From Nocardiopsis sp. TSRI0078 (GTDB taxonomy: Bacteria > Actinomycetota > Actinomycetes > Streptosporangiales > Streptosporangiaceae): a stretch of DNA of 64,000 nucleotides. The stretch is taken from the NCBI RefSeq assembly GCF_001905145.1, contig NZ_LWLB01000010.1, positions 27,124 to 91,123 of the forward strand. Reading direction: 5' to 3'. A model generated the notes under the pieces. It searched no databases. It had not been told where the DNA came from and was given only the letters and a program-made list of their open reading frames with translations. Position 1 is the first letter of the stretch. Each line of letters begins with the position of its first letter. A program made the position numbers and the translations under genes. Positions 1 through 10,027 of the stretch are shown one piece after another.

Positions 1-728
1 TCTGCTCAGGCGAGCGGCCGCTGGGGGATTCGTTTCAAGGTCTGTCACGTCAACCAATCATCCGGCTCGACCGTCCCACGCCTGGGCAGCGCCGGGGGCG
101 CGCGTGTACGGCAATCCTGGTGTCGGGCCGCAGCCTGGCCACCGACCCGTGTCCGAACACCGTCGACCCCTGATCGGCCGCCGGGCGCGGCCGCCCGGCC
201 GAAGGTCGTTCGGGCGAGGACAGTGCCCGTCCAGCATACCCACCACCGGTGACGGCCCGCCTGGGCCGAAAGCACGTCGACGCGCTCCAGTGTCCGCCTC
301 ATCCTGCGCGGTGCGCGGCACGCCCGTGTTGCCCGGAAGGGGCACGGGCGTGAAGGCGCCGTGAATACCGACGACCGATTGGTCCGTGAGGAGCACAAAG
401 TCCACTATGAGGTAGATCACATACCCGCACGGGTCGCGGGCGCGGAGTTCCCCTGTGGCGGCGAACACACACCGTGTTCACCGGCGACACCCCCGGACCA
501 GGCATACCCGGGGGTACCCATGTGGCCCGCAGGCACGTACGATCTCGGGGAAGTGCTCACGGCACCCCTGTCCCCCGGCTCGCCGTGCCCACCCACGGCG
601 CACCGGACCGGCTCCGCCGTCCGGCCCCACGCGGGTGAGGGGCGCGTACTGTGGTGCATCGAACCGAAGGCCCGTGCGGTTCCTCCCCAATTCACGTGCA
701 GACACCAGGAGGTCGAGGTCCCCAGCGG
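1..728. other. Non-coding leader region
   Basis: I see no convincing gene here. Open frames on both strands have the arginine/proline-rich composition of shadow translations. A less GC-rich patch around 361-425 could hold a promoter for the gene at 729, but I cannot assign -35/-10 boxes with confidence. An AGGAGG lies at 707-712, 16 bases before the chosen start of the next gene. Confidence 0.5.
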
Positions 729-3062
729 ATGAACGCCGTCTCTCCGATCTGCCTCGTCGACCTCGCGCCCGCGCTGCGGTGGTCGAAGTCGCCGGATGTG
801 GCACCCCTGCTCCACCACGACCGTCTGATCGACGGCTGGTGGCACTCGCTGCCGGTCGCGCGCGTCCTGGACATCGCGGGCCCGCCCTGGCTCGCCCACG
901 GTATCGCCCGCCTGGCTCTGGAGCAGTGGGCCCACGTCCCCCTGGCCGAGTTCCTGCCGAGCCTGCGCGCCCAGCCGGTGGACTGCTCCGAGCTCTCCGA
1001 GCCCGTCCGCGGCGCGGTCGTCGCCACCGCCGGGGACTGGGAGCACCTCGTCTCCGCCAGTCCCCAGGAGATCGCCGGGTGGCAGCTTCCCGGCTGCGGC
1101 GCCATGGACGTGGTGAGCACGGTGGCCTGGCGCGCACTGCGGCCCTGCTGCGAACTGCCCGCGGGGCCCACGCCCTCCCCCGCGCTGATGATGGAGGCCG
1201 TGCGCACCATCGCCCACTGGATGCCCGACTCGGCCCCCGAGCACGTGCGCAACGCGCTGGACTACCTCAACGCCGCCACGGGCACCGACCGCGACGCGGG
1301 CTCCGAGGGCGCCGGATCCGACCCGGCCCCGCCGCAGACCCCGGCCACCCGCGCGATCCGCACTCTGAGGGCCCTGCGCGCCCAGCGCGCCGAGAACCAC
1401 GAGCCCGAGGCCGAGGCCGACGACCAGTCGGCGGCCTCCACCGCCATGGTCAGCTCCGCCGCGATGATCCCCAGTTCCGCCCTGAGCTCCGAGGCGGTGG
1501 GCGGCGACGGTGCCCAGGCCGGCGGCGCGGGCGACCTGCGCTCGCAGTTCCGCAGCTCCCTGCTGGGCCCCGGGCGCACGCTGCGCCGCCCCAGCTTCGG
1601 CCCGCCCAAGGCCACACGCTCCGACCACGTGGAGGAGCGGCCCCCCACTCCCGCCCTGGGCCAGCACCCGCTGGTGGACCTGGTGGAGGAGATGTTCCGC
1701 TCCTGGCCCGAACTGGAGCGCACCGTGGCCGCCGAGCGTCTGTTCGCCACCGACCCCATCAGCATCCGCGTGCTGTCGGAGCAGATCGCGGTGGACGTCA
1801 CCGAGATCCGCACCGCCCAGCGCAAGGTCGAGGAGCGCCTGCTGCACTGGCTCAACGCTCCCGAGGGCGCGGCGATCACCAAGCACCTGCGCGAGCTGTC
1901 CGAGCAGCTGGGCTCGGCCACCACCATCGACCGGCTGATCAACGCCCACCCCGACCACCCGGTGGACGTGCCCACCCTGCACACGCCCCTGTGGCGGGTG
2001 ATCATCACCCTGTTCACGGACCGGCGCATGCACAACGGCTGGCTGATCGCCGACGACCCCAACCGGTTGCGCTGGCAGACCCGCGAACTCCTGGGCGACT
2101 CGCCCAGCATGACCGAGGCCGCCATCCGGCTGGGCCGGATCGGCATCCGCCAGCAGGAGATGCGCGCCTGGCTGCTGAGCACCCCGGGGGTGAGCCTGAG
2201 GGACGGGCACGTGTTCGTGGACCCGTCGGTTCCCATGGAGGTGCCCACGGGCCACCCGGGCCACACCGCGCCGGAGGACTCGGGGGCCACCACCGAGAAC
2301 GGGCTGCCGATACGGCGCCGTCCGGACGGGCAGCCGCCCTCCCAGCCCGAGCCCGTCCACCAGCAAAGACCCGTGCACGACCAGGGCGCCTCCCTCGGCA
2401 CCGCGGTCCTGGACCCGCACCGCGTCGTTCCGCTCGGTCCGCCGCCCGGGCAGGCCCACGGTGCTCCGCCCGGGGTGCCGGCCGCGTCCGCCCCTCACCC
2501 GCCCTCGCCCTCACGGCCCGGCGCGAGCGACCCCGCCATGTCGGCACGCTGCTTCCGCGCGCCGGACGGGCGCTGGTGGCACCGCATCGACATCACCGCC
2601 GACCACCTCAACGGCGCCCCCGTGGCCGTCCCCAACGGCTACGCCACCCACCTGGGCCTGCAGCCCGGGCGCCTGCTGTGCCTGACCGCGCCGGGGGCCG
2701 ACCTGCTGGTGCTGGTCTGGCGCGACCAGCCCGCGTTCGACTCCCTGCGCCCGCTGCTGCGCCGCCAGGCCGCTCAGCCCGGCGACCGCATGTTCATCAC
2801 GGTGGCCGGCGACCGCCTGGACGCGCGCAAACTGCCCGCCACCGACCTGAGCCGCTACTCTCCCGCCGCACGTGCCCTGCACCTGAGCGGGTACACCGCG
2901 CCCGCCTCCACCGAGGAGGCCCTGAAGATCCTCTCCCGCCGCATCACCGACAACGACGACGAGTCCCCCGCCGACCCGCAGTCGCTGATCGACCTGCTGT
3001 CCCTGCGCGGGGACAACGACATCGCCGCGGAGTTGCGCGCGGGCCTGTTCGCCACGCACTAG
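729..3062 (+). CDS. Large hypothetical protein with HhH-like and sigma-region-like segments
   Basis: Predicted 777-aa protein that I do not recognise. Residues about 105-137 (motif SPQEIAGWQLPGCG) look like the helix-hairpin-helix of RNA polymerase alpha C-terminal domains. Residues about 345-375 (LSEQIAVDVTEIRTAQRKVE) resemble the helix-turn-helix of sigma factor region 4, and a further helical segment sits near 460-482. These are joined by low-complexity acidic and proline-rich linkers (about 190-310 and 510-600), with a folded C-terminal segment from about 603. This suggests a DNA- or polymerase-contacting protein, but it is inference from local resemblance only. The ATG at 729 is chosen because protein-like composition begins there; an earlier in-frame start at 651 gives a shadow-like N-terminus. 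The gene ends just before a large inverted repeat and stands alone. Confidence 0.75.
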   Translation: MNAVSPICLVDLAPALRWSKSPDVAPLLHHDRLIDGWWHSLPVARVLDIAGPPWLAHGIARLALEQWAHVPLAEFLPSLRAQPVDCSELSEPVRGAVVATAGDWEHLVSASPQEIAGWQLPGCGAMDVVSTVAWRALRPCCELPAGPTPSPALMMEAVRTIAHWMPDSAPEHVRNALDYLNAATGTDRDAGSEGAGSDPAPPQTPATRAIRTLRALRAQRAENHEPEAEADDQSAASTAMVSSAAMIPSSALSSEAVGGDGAQAGGAGDLRSQFRSSLLGPGRTLRRPSFGPPKATRSDHVEERPPTPALGQHPLVDLVEEMFRSWPELERTVAAERLFATDPISIRVLSEQIAVDVTEIRTAQRKVEERLLHWLNAPEGAAITKHLRELSEQLGSATTIDRLINAHPDHPVDVPTLHTPLWRVIITLFTDRRMHNGWLIADDPNRLRWQTRELLGDSPSMTEAAIRLGRIGIRQQEMRAWLLSTPGVSLRDGHVFVDPSVPMEVPTGHPGHTAPEDSGATTENGLPIRRRPDGQPPSQPEPVHQQRPVHDQGASLGTAVLDPHRVVPLGPPPGQAHGAPPGVPAASAPHPPSPSRPGASDPAMSARCFRAPDGRWWHRIDITADHLNGAPVAVPNGYATHLGLQPGRLLCLTAPGADLLVLVWRDQPAFDSLRPLLRRQAAQPGDRMFITVAGDRLDARKLPATDLSRYSPAARALHLSGYTAPASTEEALKILSRRITDNDDESPADPQSLIDLLSLRGDNDIAAELRAGLFATH

Positions 3063-3090
3063 ACGGTATGTAGGAGCGCTTCACCCCGAA

Positions 3091-3146
3091 TGATCTTGTA
3101 CTTGTAGCGAGTCTGGGCGCCCGAACTCGCTACAAGTACAAGATCA
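3091..3146. repeat. Perfect 22-bp inverted repeat between convergent genes
   Basis: Arms 3091-3112 and 3125-3146 are perfectly complementary (left arm begins TGATCTTGTACTTGTAGCGA). The 12-nt loop itself contains GGGCGCCC. The arms are much richer in A+T than the flanking sequence. The position between two convergent genes fits a bidirectional terminator; a mobile-element or protein-binding origin is also possible. Confidence 0.85.
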
Positions 3147-3207
3147 CGGCTCATCGGGCGAACCGGTGCACCTTCGCGGTCACCGCACCAGCCGGGGCCG
3201 GGATCCG

Positions 3208-4662
3208 TCACCGTGCCCGCAGGGCGCGGACCAGGCGACGCACGCCCCGGGCCGCCTCCTGGGCTCCCGCGGTTCCGGCGAAGCCGAGCCGCAGGTGCGG
3301 CGCGGGCGGCTCGGCCGGGAAGTAGGCCCGTCCCGGGGCCACGGCCACCCCCTCGCGCAGGGCCCCCGCCACGGTCTCCGACTCGTCGGCCCCCTCGGGC
3401 AGCCGCAGCCACAGGTGGTAGCCGCCGCGCCGGGTGGAGGGCTGCTCCAGTTCGGGAAGCTCGCGCACCAGGGCGTCGGTCATCGCGGCGCGCCGCTCGG
3501 TCAGGCCCGCGGCCACGGCGCGCAGGTGCCTGGGCCAGGCCGGGGAGCCCACGAGCTCCAGGGTGGCCTCCTGGAGCGGGCGCGGAACGAAGAAGCTGTC
3601 CACGACCTGGATGGCGCGCAGGCGGCGCAGAACCGGCCCCCGGGCGGCGAGCGCCCCCACCCGCAGGCTGGGCGAGGTGGCCTTGGTCAGGGAGCACACG
3701 TGCACGACGGTACCGTGCTCGTCCTCCGACGCCAGGGTGGGCGGCAGCGGCGCGGCGTCGGTGTGGGCGAGGCGGCGGGCGAAGTCGTCCTCCACGACGA
3801 ACGCGCTCGCGGCGCGGGCGATGCGTAGGACCTCCGCCCGCCGCTGCGGGGCGAGCACGGCCCCGGTCGGGTTGTGGAAGAGCGGCTGGCACAGGAGCAG
3901 GCGGGCACCGGTGGCGGCGAAGGCCTCCTCCAGCAGGTCGGTGCGCAGCCCGTCGGCGTCGACGGGGACGGGCACCGGGCGCACCCCGCAGGCGCGGGCC
4001 GCGGCCAGCAGACCGGGGTAGGTGGGCGACTCCACCAGGACGGAGGAGCCCGGCGGCGCCAGCGCCCGCAGGGCGGTGGTCAGAGAGCTCTGGCCCCCGC
4101 CGGTGACCAGGACGTCGGCGGCGTCCAGGGGGCCGGAGGGGCCGGCGATCTCCCGGGCGAACCAGCCGCGCAGCTCCTCCAGGCCCTCGACCGGCGGCTG
4201 CGCCCACACTCCCGGGCGACGGGCCGCGCCCGCCAGTGCGCTCGCGAGCGCGCGTTCGGGCCGAAGCGACGCGTGCAGGTAGCCGCCGTGAAGACCGATC
4301 ACGCCCGGCAGGGGCGCGGAGAGGGTGGCCAGGACCCCGGTGTCGTCGACGGAGCGGGGCAGGCCCTCCCCCGGTGCGGTGGCCGGTTCGGCGCTCAGGA
4401 CGACCTCCTGCCAGGAGGTGTCGGTGTCCTCGGGGGCGCGTGCGGGACGTTCGCGCCGGGCCCGGAAGGATCCGGCGCCGGGCCGGGTGACGAGGAAGCC
4501 CTCGGCGGCGAGCTGGGCGACGGCGCGGGAGACCGTCACCGGGCTCACGCCGTACTGCTCCACCAGAGCCCGGCTGGAGGGCAGCTTCTCACCGGGAGGA
4601 TAGCGGTCGAACGCCAGGCGCAGCCGCTCGCACAGATCGGCGACACTGCTACTCTTTTTCAT
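3208..4662 (-). CDS. MocR/GntR-type PLP-dependent transcriptional regulator
   Basis: A 484-aa protein with an N-terminal GntR winged helix (residues about 8-75: EKLPSSRALVEQYGVSPVTV, then AAEGFLVTRPGAGSF) fused to an aminotransferase class I/II fold. The fold carries VESPTYPGLL, LCQPLFHNPTG, VVEDDFARRL and the PLP-lysine context SLTKATSPSLR. MocR proteins usually sense a PLP-linked or amino compound and control a divergent gene. Here the divergent neighbour is an EamA-type transporter whose start lies about 25 bp away, so transporter control is likely. The start at 4662 places the winged helix at the usual distance. There is no ribosome binding site, but TATTCT (4676-4671) lies 8 nt upstream, which fits a leaderless transcript. 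Confidence 0.88.
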   Translation of the reverse strand: MKKSSSVADLCERLRLAFDRYPPGEKLPSSRALVEQYGVSPVTVSRAVAQLAAEGFLVTRPGAGSFRARRERPARAPEDTDTSWQEVVLSAEPATAPGEGLPRSVDDTGVLATLSAPLPGVIGLHGGYLHASLRPERALASALAGAARRPGVWAQPPVEGLEELRGWFAREIAGPSGPLDAADVLVTGGGQSSLTTALRALAPPGSSVLVESPTYPGLLAAARACGVRPVPVPVDADGLRTDLLEEAFAATGARLLLCQPLFHNPTGAVLAPQRRAEVLRIARAASAFVVEDDFARRLAHTDAAPLPPTLASEDEHGTVVHVCSLTKATSPSLRVGALAARGPVLRRLRAIQVVDSFFVPRPLQEATLELVGSPAWPRHLRAVAAGLTERRAAMTDALVRELPELEQPSTRRGGYHLWLRLPEGADESETVAGALREGVAVAPGRAYFPAEPPAPHLRLGFAGTAGAQEAARGVRRLVRALRAR

Positions 4663-4670
4663 GAGAGCAA

Positions 4671-4684
4671 AGAATAGCGCTACT
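4671..4684. promoter_or_regulatory. Candidate MocR operator / divergent promoter
   Basis: The short divergent gap holds the palindrome TAGCGCTA (4675-4682). GCTACT at 4679-4684 is repeated directly at 4648-4653. The TATTCT on the minus strand (4676-4671), a plausible -10 for the regulator gene, overlaps the palindrome, so bound regulator would block its own promoter. Operator identity is inferred from position and symmetry. Confidence 0.45.
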
Positions 4685-4687
4685 GTC

Positions 4688-5554
4688 ATGGATCGGGTAG
4701 CGGTGCGCGGTGGGAGCCTGTGGGCCGCGCTGGGAGTCCTGGCCTTCTCCTTCACCTTCCCCGCGACCCTGTGGTCCCTCGACGGCTTCGGCCCCTGGAC
4801 GTCGACGGCCCTGCGCTGCTCCCTGGCCGGGCTGGTCGCCGCCGGGTGCCTGCGCGCGGCCCGGGTCCCCCGTCCGGTCCCGGGGCAGATCCCGGCGCTG
4901 CTCGTGGTGGCGTCCGGGTGCGTGATCGCCTTTCCCCTGTTCACCGCACTGGCCCTGCGGACGACGTCGGCCGGGAACGCGGCCGTGGTGGTCGGCGCCC
5001 TGCCGCTGGCCACGGCCGCCTACTCCTCCGTGCGTACGGGCACGCGCCACTCGCCCCTGTTCTGGGCGGCGGCGGTCACCGGGGCCGTCGCCGTCGTCGC
5101 GTTCACCCTCGTGCGGACCGGCGGCGCACTCGGCGTGGGCGACCTGTACCTGTTCGCGGCGCTGGCCGGGGCGGCCGCCGGCTACGCCGAGGGCGGGCGA
5201 CTCGCGGGCCGCGTTCCGGGCTGGCAGGTGATCTCCTGGGCGCTGGTGCTGTCGCTGCCGCTGACGGTGCCCCTGTCGGCCGCGGCTCTCGCCCTGGAAC
5301 CCGCCCACGTGACGCCGACGGCGCTGACGGGACTGGCCTACCTGGCCCTGGTGAGCCAGTTCGGCGGGTTCGTGGCCTGGTACCGCGGCATGGGGCTCAT
5401 CGGCGTGGTGCGGGCCAGCCAGGTGCAACTGGCCCAGCCCCTGCTGACCCTGGTGTGGGCGGTGCTGCTGCTCGGCGAGCACCTGTCCGCCACCGCCCCG
5501 CTCACCGCGGCCGTGGTCCTCGCCTGTGTGGTGGTCACCCAACGGGTCCGGTGA
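4688..5554 (+). CDS. EamA/DMT-family transporter
   Basis: A 288-aa integral membrane protein with about ten hydrophobic segments in two similar halves, as in the EamA (drug/metabolite exporter) family. Features are a short loop after SFTFPATLWSLDGFGPWTS, a central charged stretch, and a C-terminal half ending in LLGEHLSATAPLTAAVVLAC, the typical last two helices. It probably exports a small metabolite or amino acid; the substrate is unknown. It is divergent from a MocR regulator, the most likely controller. Start 4688 is preferred; an in-frame ATG at 4661 would overlap the regulator's start codon on the other strand. No Shine-Dalgarno is visible for either start, so the mRNA may be leaderless. 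Confidence 0.85.
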   Translation: MDRVAVRGGSLWAALGVLAFSFTFPATLWSLDGFGPWTSTALRCSLAGLVAAGCLRAARVPRPVPGQIPALLVVASGCVIAFPLFTALALRTTSAGNAAVVVGALPLATAAYSSVRTGTRHSPLFWAAAVTGAVAVVAFTLVRTGGALGVGDLYLFAALAGAAAGYAEGGRLAGRVPGWQVISWALVLSLPLTVPLSAAALALEPAHVTPTALTGLAYLALVSQFGGFVAWYRGMGLIGVVRASQVQLAQPLLTLVWAVLLLGEHLSATAPLTAAVVLACVVVTQRVR

Positions 5555-5855
5555 CCCCGGGCCGGGCCCGCACGGGTGCGCCCGCCCGTACGGACGGGTC
5601 CGCACTGTGACGCGCCCGCGTTCCGTCCGGTTCGGCGGTCGCCCCGATCCCCCGCTGCGAGCAGCCGGAGGAGGACCGCGACCTCGACGCTACATCCGCA
5701 ACCCGCGGAACCTGGCGCACTACGTGCACCACGACCACCGTCTGACCCGCCGGGAGGACGCGTGGGGCGGGATCCGGCCGATCCCGCCCCACGGCCGCCT
5801 CCCCGGCCGCGGGCGGCGGTGGCCGCAGCCCCTGGCACAGGATGCCCGGATTGAT
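5555..5855. other. Intergenic stretch without recognisable gene
   Basis: About 300 bp between the transporter and the iron box. Open frames on both strands look like shadows, and I see no RNA gene or repeat. Confidence 0.5.
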
Positions 5856-5874
5856 GTAGGTTAGCCTTACCTAA
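5856..5874 (+). promoter_or_regulatory. Iron box (DtxR/IdeR-type operator)
   Basis: The 19-bp sequence GTAGGTTAGCCTTACCTAA differs at only two positions from the perfect palindrome TTAGGTTAGCCTAACCTAA, typical of DtxR/IdeR sites. It lies 20 bp before the start of the DUF2470 gene, so an iron-loaded repressor would block that gene. Sequence match is direct; regulation is inferred. Confidence 0.9.
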
Positions 5875-5894
5875 TTGCTTCGAGGTGGTCCTTC

Positions 5895-6674
5895 ATGCCC
5901 TCTTCCGCACCACTGCCCTCCCCCGCCGACCGGGCGCGTTCCCTCCTGGCCCGGGGCAACCCCGCGACCGCGGCCTCCTCCGCCCGGCCGCCGGCCGCCG
6001 CCCCCCTCCGCCTGGCCGAGACCGTCTGCCACGTCCATCCCGGCGGCGAGGTGAGCCTGCTGCTGCCCGAGGGCCACCCCCTGCTGGGCACGGACGGAGG
6101 CGCCGCGCCCGGTGACGACCCGATCGTCATGGTCGAGTTCACCGACCTCGCCCCCGTCGACCTCCGCGACCCCGTCCGCGCCATGCTCTGGATCAGCGGC
6201 ACGCTCACGGCACTGGAGACCCGCGCCGCCAGGGAGCGGGCGGTGGAGGTCGTGCGGACCGATCCCGACGACCGGCTCCTGGAGATCGGTCACGGCGCGG
6301 TGATGGCCCTGCTCCGTCCCACCCTGCTGGTCCACTCCGACCCCGAGGGCGCCCGTCTGCTCCACCCCCAGGAGTTCGCGGCCGCCCGCACCGACCCCTT
6401 CAGCCGCTGGGAGGCCTCGTGGCTGCGCCACGTGGACGCCGACCACCCCGAACTGGTCGAGGCGCTGGCCGAACACGTGCCACCGCACCTGCGCGCCGGC
6501 ACGCCGCGTCCGCTGGGCGTGGACCGCTTCGGTGTGCGGCTGCGCATGGAGGGCGCGGACGGCGACCACGACATCCGGCTGGCCTTCCGCAGGCCCGCCC
6601 GTACCGCCCACGACATCGCGATCGGGGTGCACGAGCTGGCCGGCCGCTCGCCCTTCGGCTCCGACCTGCCGTGA
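5895..6674 (+). CDS. DUF2470 / HugZ-like haem-utilisation protein
   Basis: A 259-aa protein with a split-barrel (pyridoxamine 5'-phosphate oxidase-like) N-terminal region and a C-terminal DUF2470 domain. The latter spans roughly residues 160-245 and includes SWLRHVDADHPELVEAL, VDRFGVRLRMEG and DIRLAFRRPARTAHDIAIGV. DUF2470 is the C-terminal domain of HugZ-type haem oxygenases and related actinobacterial proteins. The iron box directly upstream agrees with a role in haem or iron metabolism. Whether it degrades haem cannot be read from the sequence. The start at 5895 follows AGGTGG (5882-5887). It is monocistronic and converges on the suf operon, with a hairpin between. Confidence 0.82.
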   Translation: MPSSAPLPSPADRARSLLARGNPATAASSARPPAAAPLRLAETVCHVHPGGEVSLLLPEGHPLLGTDGGAAPGDDPIVMVEFTDLAPVDLRDPVRAMLWISGTLTALETRAARERAVEVVRTDPDDRLLEIGHGAVMALLRPTLLVHSDPEGARLLHPQEFAAARTDPFSRWEASWLRHVDADHPELVEALAEHVPPHLRAGTPRPLGVDRFGVRLRMEGADGDHDIRLAFRRPARTAHDIAIGVHELAGRSPFGSDLP

Positions 6675-6697
6675 CGGCGGAGCCCCGGCACACGAAC

Positions 6698-6736
6698 GCG
6701 GGCGGGCCGGAACCCTCCAGGTCCCGGCCCGCCCGC
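6698..6736. terminator. Bidirectional hairpin terminator
   Basis: 13-bp perfect stem (6698-6710 with 6724-6736, GCGGGCGGGCCGG) and a 13-nt loop, between the convergent DUF2470 gene and sufT. No U-tract, as is common in high-GC actinomycetes. Confidence 0.7.
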
Positions 6737-6749
6737 ACGTCGTACCGCC

Positions 6750-7127
6750 TCAGACGTTGAAGCCCAGCATGCGCAGCTGGTCACGCCCGTCGTCGGTGAT
6801 CTTGTCCGGACCCCACGGCGGCATCCAGACCCAGTTGATCTTGACGTCGCGCTCGAACTCGTCCAGGGCACTGGTGGCCTGGTCCTCGATGACGTCGGTC
6901 AGGGGGCACGCCGCGCTGGTCAGGGTCATGTCCAGCGTGATGGTCGTGTCGTCGGCGTTCACCCCGTACAGCAGGCCCAGGTCGACGACGTTCACGCCCA
7001 ACTCGGGGTCGATCACGTCCTTGAGCGCCTCGCTGATCTCCTCGGCCAGCGCCTCCGCCTCCGGAGAGAGGGGGGCGGTCTCCGCGGCCTCGGCGGCCTC
7101 GGTCGTTGTCGTCTCGTTCTCGCTCAT
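6750..7127 (-). CDS. sufT: SufT-like DUF59 iron-sulfur assembly factor
   Basis: A 125-aa DUF59/MIP18-family protein. The core carries DVIDPELGVNVVDLGLLYG and the conserved cysteine stretch LTSAACPLTDVIEDQ; an acidic N-terminal tail of about 25 residues precedes it. Proteins of this kind help mature Fe-S proteins downstream of the SUF scaffold. It is the last gene of the suf operon, and its ATG overlaps the TGA of sufU by one base (TGATG), so translation is probably coupled. Start 7127 is chosen over a longer frame because of that coupling and because upstream residues fall inside sufU. Confidence 0.9.
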   Translation of the reverse strand: MSENETTTTEAAEAAETAPLSPEAEALAEEISEALKDVIDPELGVNVVDLGLLYGVNADDTTITLDMTLTSAACPLTDVIEDQATSALDEFERDVKINWVWMPPWGPDKITDDGRDQLRMLGFNV

Positions 7128-7603
7128 CAGACGGTTTCCTTCTCCAGCGACTGGGACACCGCGTCCTTCCAGGCCATCCACCCCAACAGGGCGCACTTGA
7201 TCCGCGCGGGGTACTTGGACACCCCGACGAACGCCACCGCGTCCTCCAGGACGTCCTCGTCGGGCTCGCCCTTGCCCTTGGACTGCATCAGCTCCGTGAA
7301 GGCGTCCAGGGTGGCCATGCCCTCGGCGACGGTCCGGCCGATGAGCAGGTCGGTCAGCACCGAGGTGCTGGCCTGGCTGATCGAGCAGCCCATCCCGTCG
7401 TAGGAGACGTCGCTGACGACGGCCCCGTCGTCGAGGACGTCGGCGCCCTCGGCGGGGGTCAGCGCCACGCGGAGCGTCACCTCGTCCCCGCAGGTGGGGT
7501 TGATGTGGTGGGCCTCGGCGTTGTGCGGGTCCCGCAGGCCCTTGTGGTGCGGATTGCGGTAGTGGTCCAGGATGATCTCCTGGTACATCGCGTCCAACTG
7601 CAT
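7127..7603 (-). CDS. sufU: SufU, sulfur-transfer/scaffold protein
   Basis: A 158-aa IscU/SufU-family protein. It retains the conserved zinc/sulfur ligands: cysteine in NPTCGDEV, cysteine in GMGCSISQAS, and cysteine in ARIKCALLGW. Gram-positive SufU accepts persulfide sulfur from SufS, passing it to the SufBCD scaffold. It lies 13 bp downstream of sufS. Length and motif spacing match SufU rather than IscU. The start is MQLDAMYQEI at 7603; a second ATG five codons later is possible. Confidence 0.93.
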   Translation of the reverse strand: MQLDAMYQEIILDHYRNPHHKGLRDPHNAEAHHINPTCGDEVTLRVALTPAEGADVLDDGAVVSDVSYDGMGCSISQASTSVLTDLLIGRTVAEGMATLDAFTELMQSKGKGEPDEDVLEDAVAFVGVSKYPARIKCALLGWMAWKDAVSQSLEKETV

Positions 7604-7616
7604 GGTCGTCCTCGTT

Positions 7617-9683
<2,067 letters not shown>

Positions 9684-9691
9684 TTCAGGCC

Positions 9692-10027
9692 TCAGGAATT
9701 CTTCTCATCCAGCGACACGAGCACGTCGTCGCCGTCGATCTTCACGTCGTAAGTGGGGACCGGCTGGGTCGCGGGCGGGTTGATGGGCGCCCCCGAACCC
9801 AGGTCGAAGCACGATCCGTGCAGCCAGCACTCGATGGTGCCGTCCTCGACCTCGCCCTCGGACAGGCGGACCTCGGCGTGCGAGCACACGTCGCGCACGG
9901 CGTAGATCTCGCCCTCGCTGCGCACCAGGGCGATGGGTGTCTCGTCGTCGGTCTCGACTCCCAGGGCCCCCTCCTCGGGGATCTCCTTGAGCTCGGCGAC
10001 CTTCACCCAGCGACCGGACTCACTCAT
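9692..10027 (-). CDS. Rieske-type [2Fe-2S] ferredoxin of the suf operon
   Basis: A 111-aa Rieske protein with the two ligand pairs DVCSHAEV (Cys, His) and ECWLHGSCFDL (Cys, His). It resembles the ferredoxin component of aromatic-ring dioxygenases (NirD/BphF type). Its place between sufD and sufC is conserved in many actinobacteria and suggests electron supply during cluster assembly; this is inference. The ATG at 10027 overlaps the end of sufD by 8 nt, so a longer N-terminus is unlikely. Confidence 0.92.
   Translation of the reverse strand: MSESGRWVKVAELKEIPEEGALGVETDDETPIALVRSEGEIYAVRDVCSHAEVRLSEGEVEDGTIECWLHGSCFDLGSGAPINPPATQPVPTYDVKIDGDDVLVSLDEKNS

Noticed and set aside
417..2498. Long minus-strand open frame across the first gene
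   Set aside because: Gly/Arg/His-rich translation without motifs; it is the antisense shadow of the plus-strand 777-aa gene, whose product has folded-protein composition.
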